Below are positions 13,381 to 14,658 of a stretch of DNA of 14,658 bases, piece by piece. How positions within the stretch are numbered: position 1 is the stretch's first letter; the number at the start of each line of letters is the position of its first letter. The notes under the pieces are model-generated. The model had not been told where the DNA came from. It did not search any database and saw nothing but the letters and a program-made list of their open reading frames with translations. This DNA comes from DAIOFH01 sp036745875 (GTDB taxonomy: Bacteria; Planctomycetota; SZUA-567): contig DAIOFH010000097.1 of assembly GCA_036745875.1 (NCBI GenBank), positions 1 through 14,658 of the forward strand. The letters are read 5' to 3'. The translations under genes were made by a program, and so were the position numbers.

Positions 13381-14517
13381 ATGAAGAGAAAATTGTTGGC
13401 CTTGGCAGCAGTGGCACTCACAGTGACCTGCCTGGCCTCCACGGCTTCGGCTATCGACATTACGGGTTATGACAGCGATATGTTTGCCTCGCAGTCGGCA
13501 AACGACGCTTTCATCAGGACGGTCAAGAACCGTATGACCATAGCCAGGCTCGGGGATCTGTCGCAGTACAGCAGGGGCATGGCTGTCGCACCGCTGGTCA
13601 GCGAATCCGCGTATGGCCAGACGTCCAGGTACAGTTCCAGCCGCCAGCTCGATTGCGTGTATTACAACGGGTTTACCGTCTGGGGTGCAGGCTACGGCAC
13701 CTGGTCCAGGCAGAAGACGAAGGACGGCAACGACGGCTACAAGTTCCGCACCGCCGGTCCCGCCATCGGCTTCGATTGGTCCAACGGCACATTTACCGCC
13801 GGCGTCGCAACCACCTATTCTTGGGGCAAAATCCAGGGCAAGGACCTCGCGAACAGCCGCAAAACCCGCACCTGGGGCATCGTAGGCTACGGTCAGTACA
13901 ACCACCAGTTGTTCTACATCAATGCTAATCTCGGCTATAACCACAACCGTTACCGGGACAACGGCCGCAATAGCAGCTTTTTGAACACCACCACCGGTTT
14001 GTTCGAGTCTGCTCACAACGGCGGCAACTACAAGAGCAATGCCTGGAACTTTGCGACGGAATTCGGCTACAAGTTCAAGTTCACAAATGGCATTGCCATT
14101 ACACCGAACATCGGCTTCCGTTACTTCCATGACAAGCGCAACGGCTTCAGCGAAAACGGAACATTCACCACCGCCCTGAATGTCGACGGCCGCAACTATC
14201 ATGTTTTTGAGCTTCCGATCGGCGTCGATGTCGGCTATGACATCAGGACCGGCAGCGGCACCATCCTGCGTCCGCACCTCAACTTCACCTGGGTCCCGGA
14301 ACTCGACCGCAAGCGCGGCAAGGCCAGCTACAACAACCTCTACTACGGTGCACGCTCCGAAGAATCAGCCCGCCGCGGCAGGAACGGCTACAACATCGGC
14401 GGCGGTCTCCAGGCGAAGTTCACCGAATCCATCAGCGCGCACCTCGACTACAATGTCGAACTCCGCGACAGGAAGTACGAACACACGCTGAACCTCGGCC
14501 TTGGCTTCACCTTCTAG
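13381..14517 (+). CDS. Outer-membrane beta-barrel protein, autotransporter-domain type
   Basis: A 378-residue exported protein. Signal peptide: MKRK, then a hydrophobic core LLALAAVALTVTCLA, then cleavage probably after ASA (residue 24). The rest, from about residue 70, alternates polar and aromatic residues in beta-strand style (for example FTVWGAGYGTWSRQ, FRTAGPAIGFDWSNG, GIVGYGQYNHQLFYINANLGY). It ends LNLGLGFTF with the C-terminal Phe that the BAM machinery recognises. This matches an autotransporter-type barrel of about 300 residues. The N-terminal about 50 mature residues are too short for a usual passenger, so it may act as a porin-like or structural barrel. GGAGG (13369-13373) lies 7 bases before the ATG. 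It is monocistronic: hairpins stand before and after it. No specific function recognised. Confidence 0.75.
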   Translation: MKRKLLALAAVALTVTCLASTASAIDITGYDSDMFASQSANDAFIRTVKNRMTIARLGDLSQYSRGMAVAPLVSESAYGQTSRYSSSRQLDCVYYNGFTVWGAGYGTWSRQKTKDGNDGYKFRTAGPAIGFDWSNGTFTAGVATTYSWGKIQGKDLANSRKTRTWGIVGYGQYNHQLFYINANLGYNHNRYRDNGRNSSFLNTTTGLFESAHNGGNYKSNAWNFATEFGYKFKFTNGIAITPNIGFRYFHDKRNGFSENGTFTTALNVDGRNYHVFELPIGVDVGYDIRTGSGTILRPHLNFTWVPELDRKRGKASYNNLYYGARSEESARRGRNGYNIGGGLQAKFTESISAHLDYNVELRDRKYEHTLNLGLGFTF

Positions 14518-14569
14518 CAAGTCCGAACGAAATACCTCCTCTCTCGTCTTCTCACACGGACGAGCTCCT

Positions 14570-14600
14570 GCGGGCGGCTTTTGTGTAGCCGCCCGCTTTT
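14570..14600 (+). terminator. Intrinsic terminator of the barrel gene
   Basis: GCGGGCGGCT (14570-14579) pairs perfectly with AGCCGCCCGC (14587-14596), with a 7-base loop and a TTTT-CTG-TTT tail. It begins 52 bases after the stop codon. A textbook rho-independent terminator. Confidence 0.9.
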
Positions 14601-14634
14601 CTGTTTCTTGATTTGAGTTTTGCCGCAACAAGAA

Positions 14635-14658
14635 GGCCGAACGCATCCGCGTCCGGCC
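14635..14658 (-). terminator. Probable terminator of a convergent gene beyond the window
   Basis: GGCCGAACGC (14635-14644) and GCGTCCGGCC (14649-14658) form a 10-bp stem with one A-C mismatch and a 4-base loop. Read leftward, it is followed by TTCTTGTT, suiting a gene on the - strand to the right of the window edge. Confidence 0.55.

Overview
The window is an ordinary, gene-dense bacterial chromosome segment, moderately GC-rich, with no mobile element, CRISPR array, rRNA or tRNA that I can see. A signal-peptide-bearing outer-membrane beta-barrel ending in Phe points to a Gram-negative cell. A divergent endonuclease III-like protein and a divergent PPC-domain protein resemble proteins I associate with the Planctomycetes-Verrucomicrobia-Chlamydiae-Lentisphaerae group. 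A Lentisphaerota-like host is my best guess, but it is inference from memory and not proven by the window.

Left part (1-2488, + strand): ribosomal protein L33, a strong hairpin, then a two-gene unit of a GltS-type sodium:glutamate symporter and an HD-domain hydrolase. Middle part (2503-6682, - strand): six codirectional genes. In transcription order these are a PPC-domain protein, an endonuclease III-like protein, hisG, an 8-cysteine small protein, a YebC/TACO1-family translation factor, and a TrmH/SpoU rRNA/tRNA 2'-O-methyltransferase. TrmH is tightly coupled to yebC, with its ribosome binding site partly inside the yebC end.

Right part (6821-14517, + strand): a divergent intergenic region carries a good sigma70-type promoter and then a textbook branched-chain amino acid attenuator. 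It comprises a 24-codon leader peptide rich in Leu/Val/Ile and a GC-rich terminator with a U-tract just before ilvB. The operon reads leader - ilvB - ilvN - leader' - ilvB' - (map - mtaB). The second leader and second acetolactate synthase large-subunit gene repeat the first exactly over about 1806 bp. The two copies are offset by 2338 bp and lie either side of ilvN. The second leader starts one base after the ilvN stop and keeps an intact 24-codon reading frame although its codons 3-4 differ. This serial attenuator with an identical duplicated catalytic subunit is the most unusual feature here. After it come methionine aminopeptidase, the tRNA methylthiotransferase MtaB, and a secreted autotransporter-type barrel protein closed by a strong terminator. 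A last hairpin at the right edge fits the terminator of a convergent gene beyond the window.

The genes are mostly housekeeping: translation (L33, YebC, TrmH, Map, MtaB) and amino-acid metabolism and uptake (GltS, HisG, IlvB/IlvN). No intergenic stretch exceeds about 210 bases. Product names come from motif recognition by eye; no database search was run.
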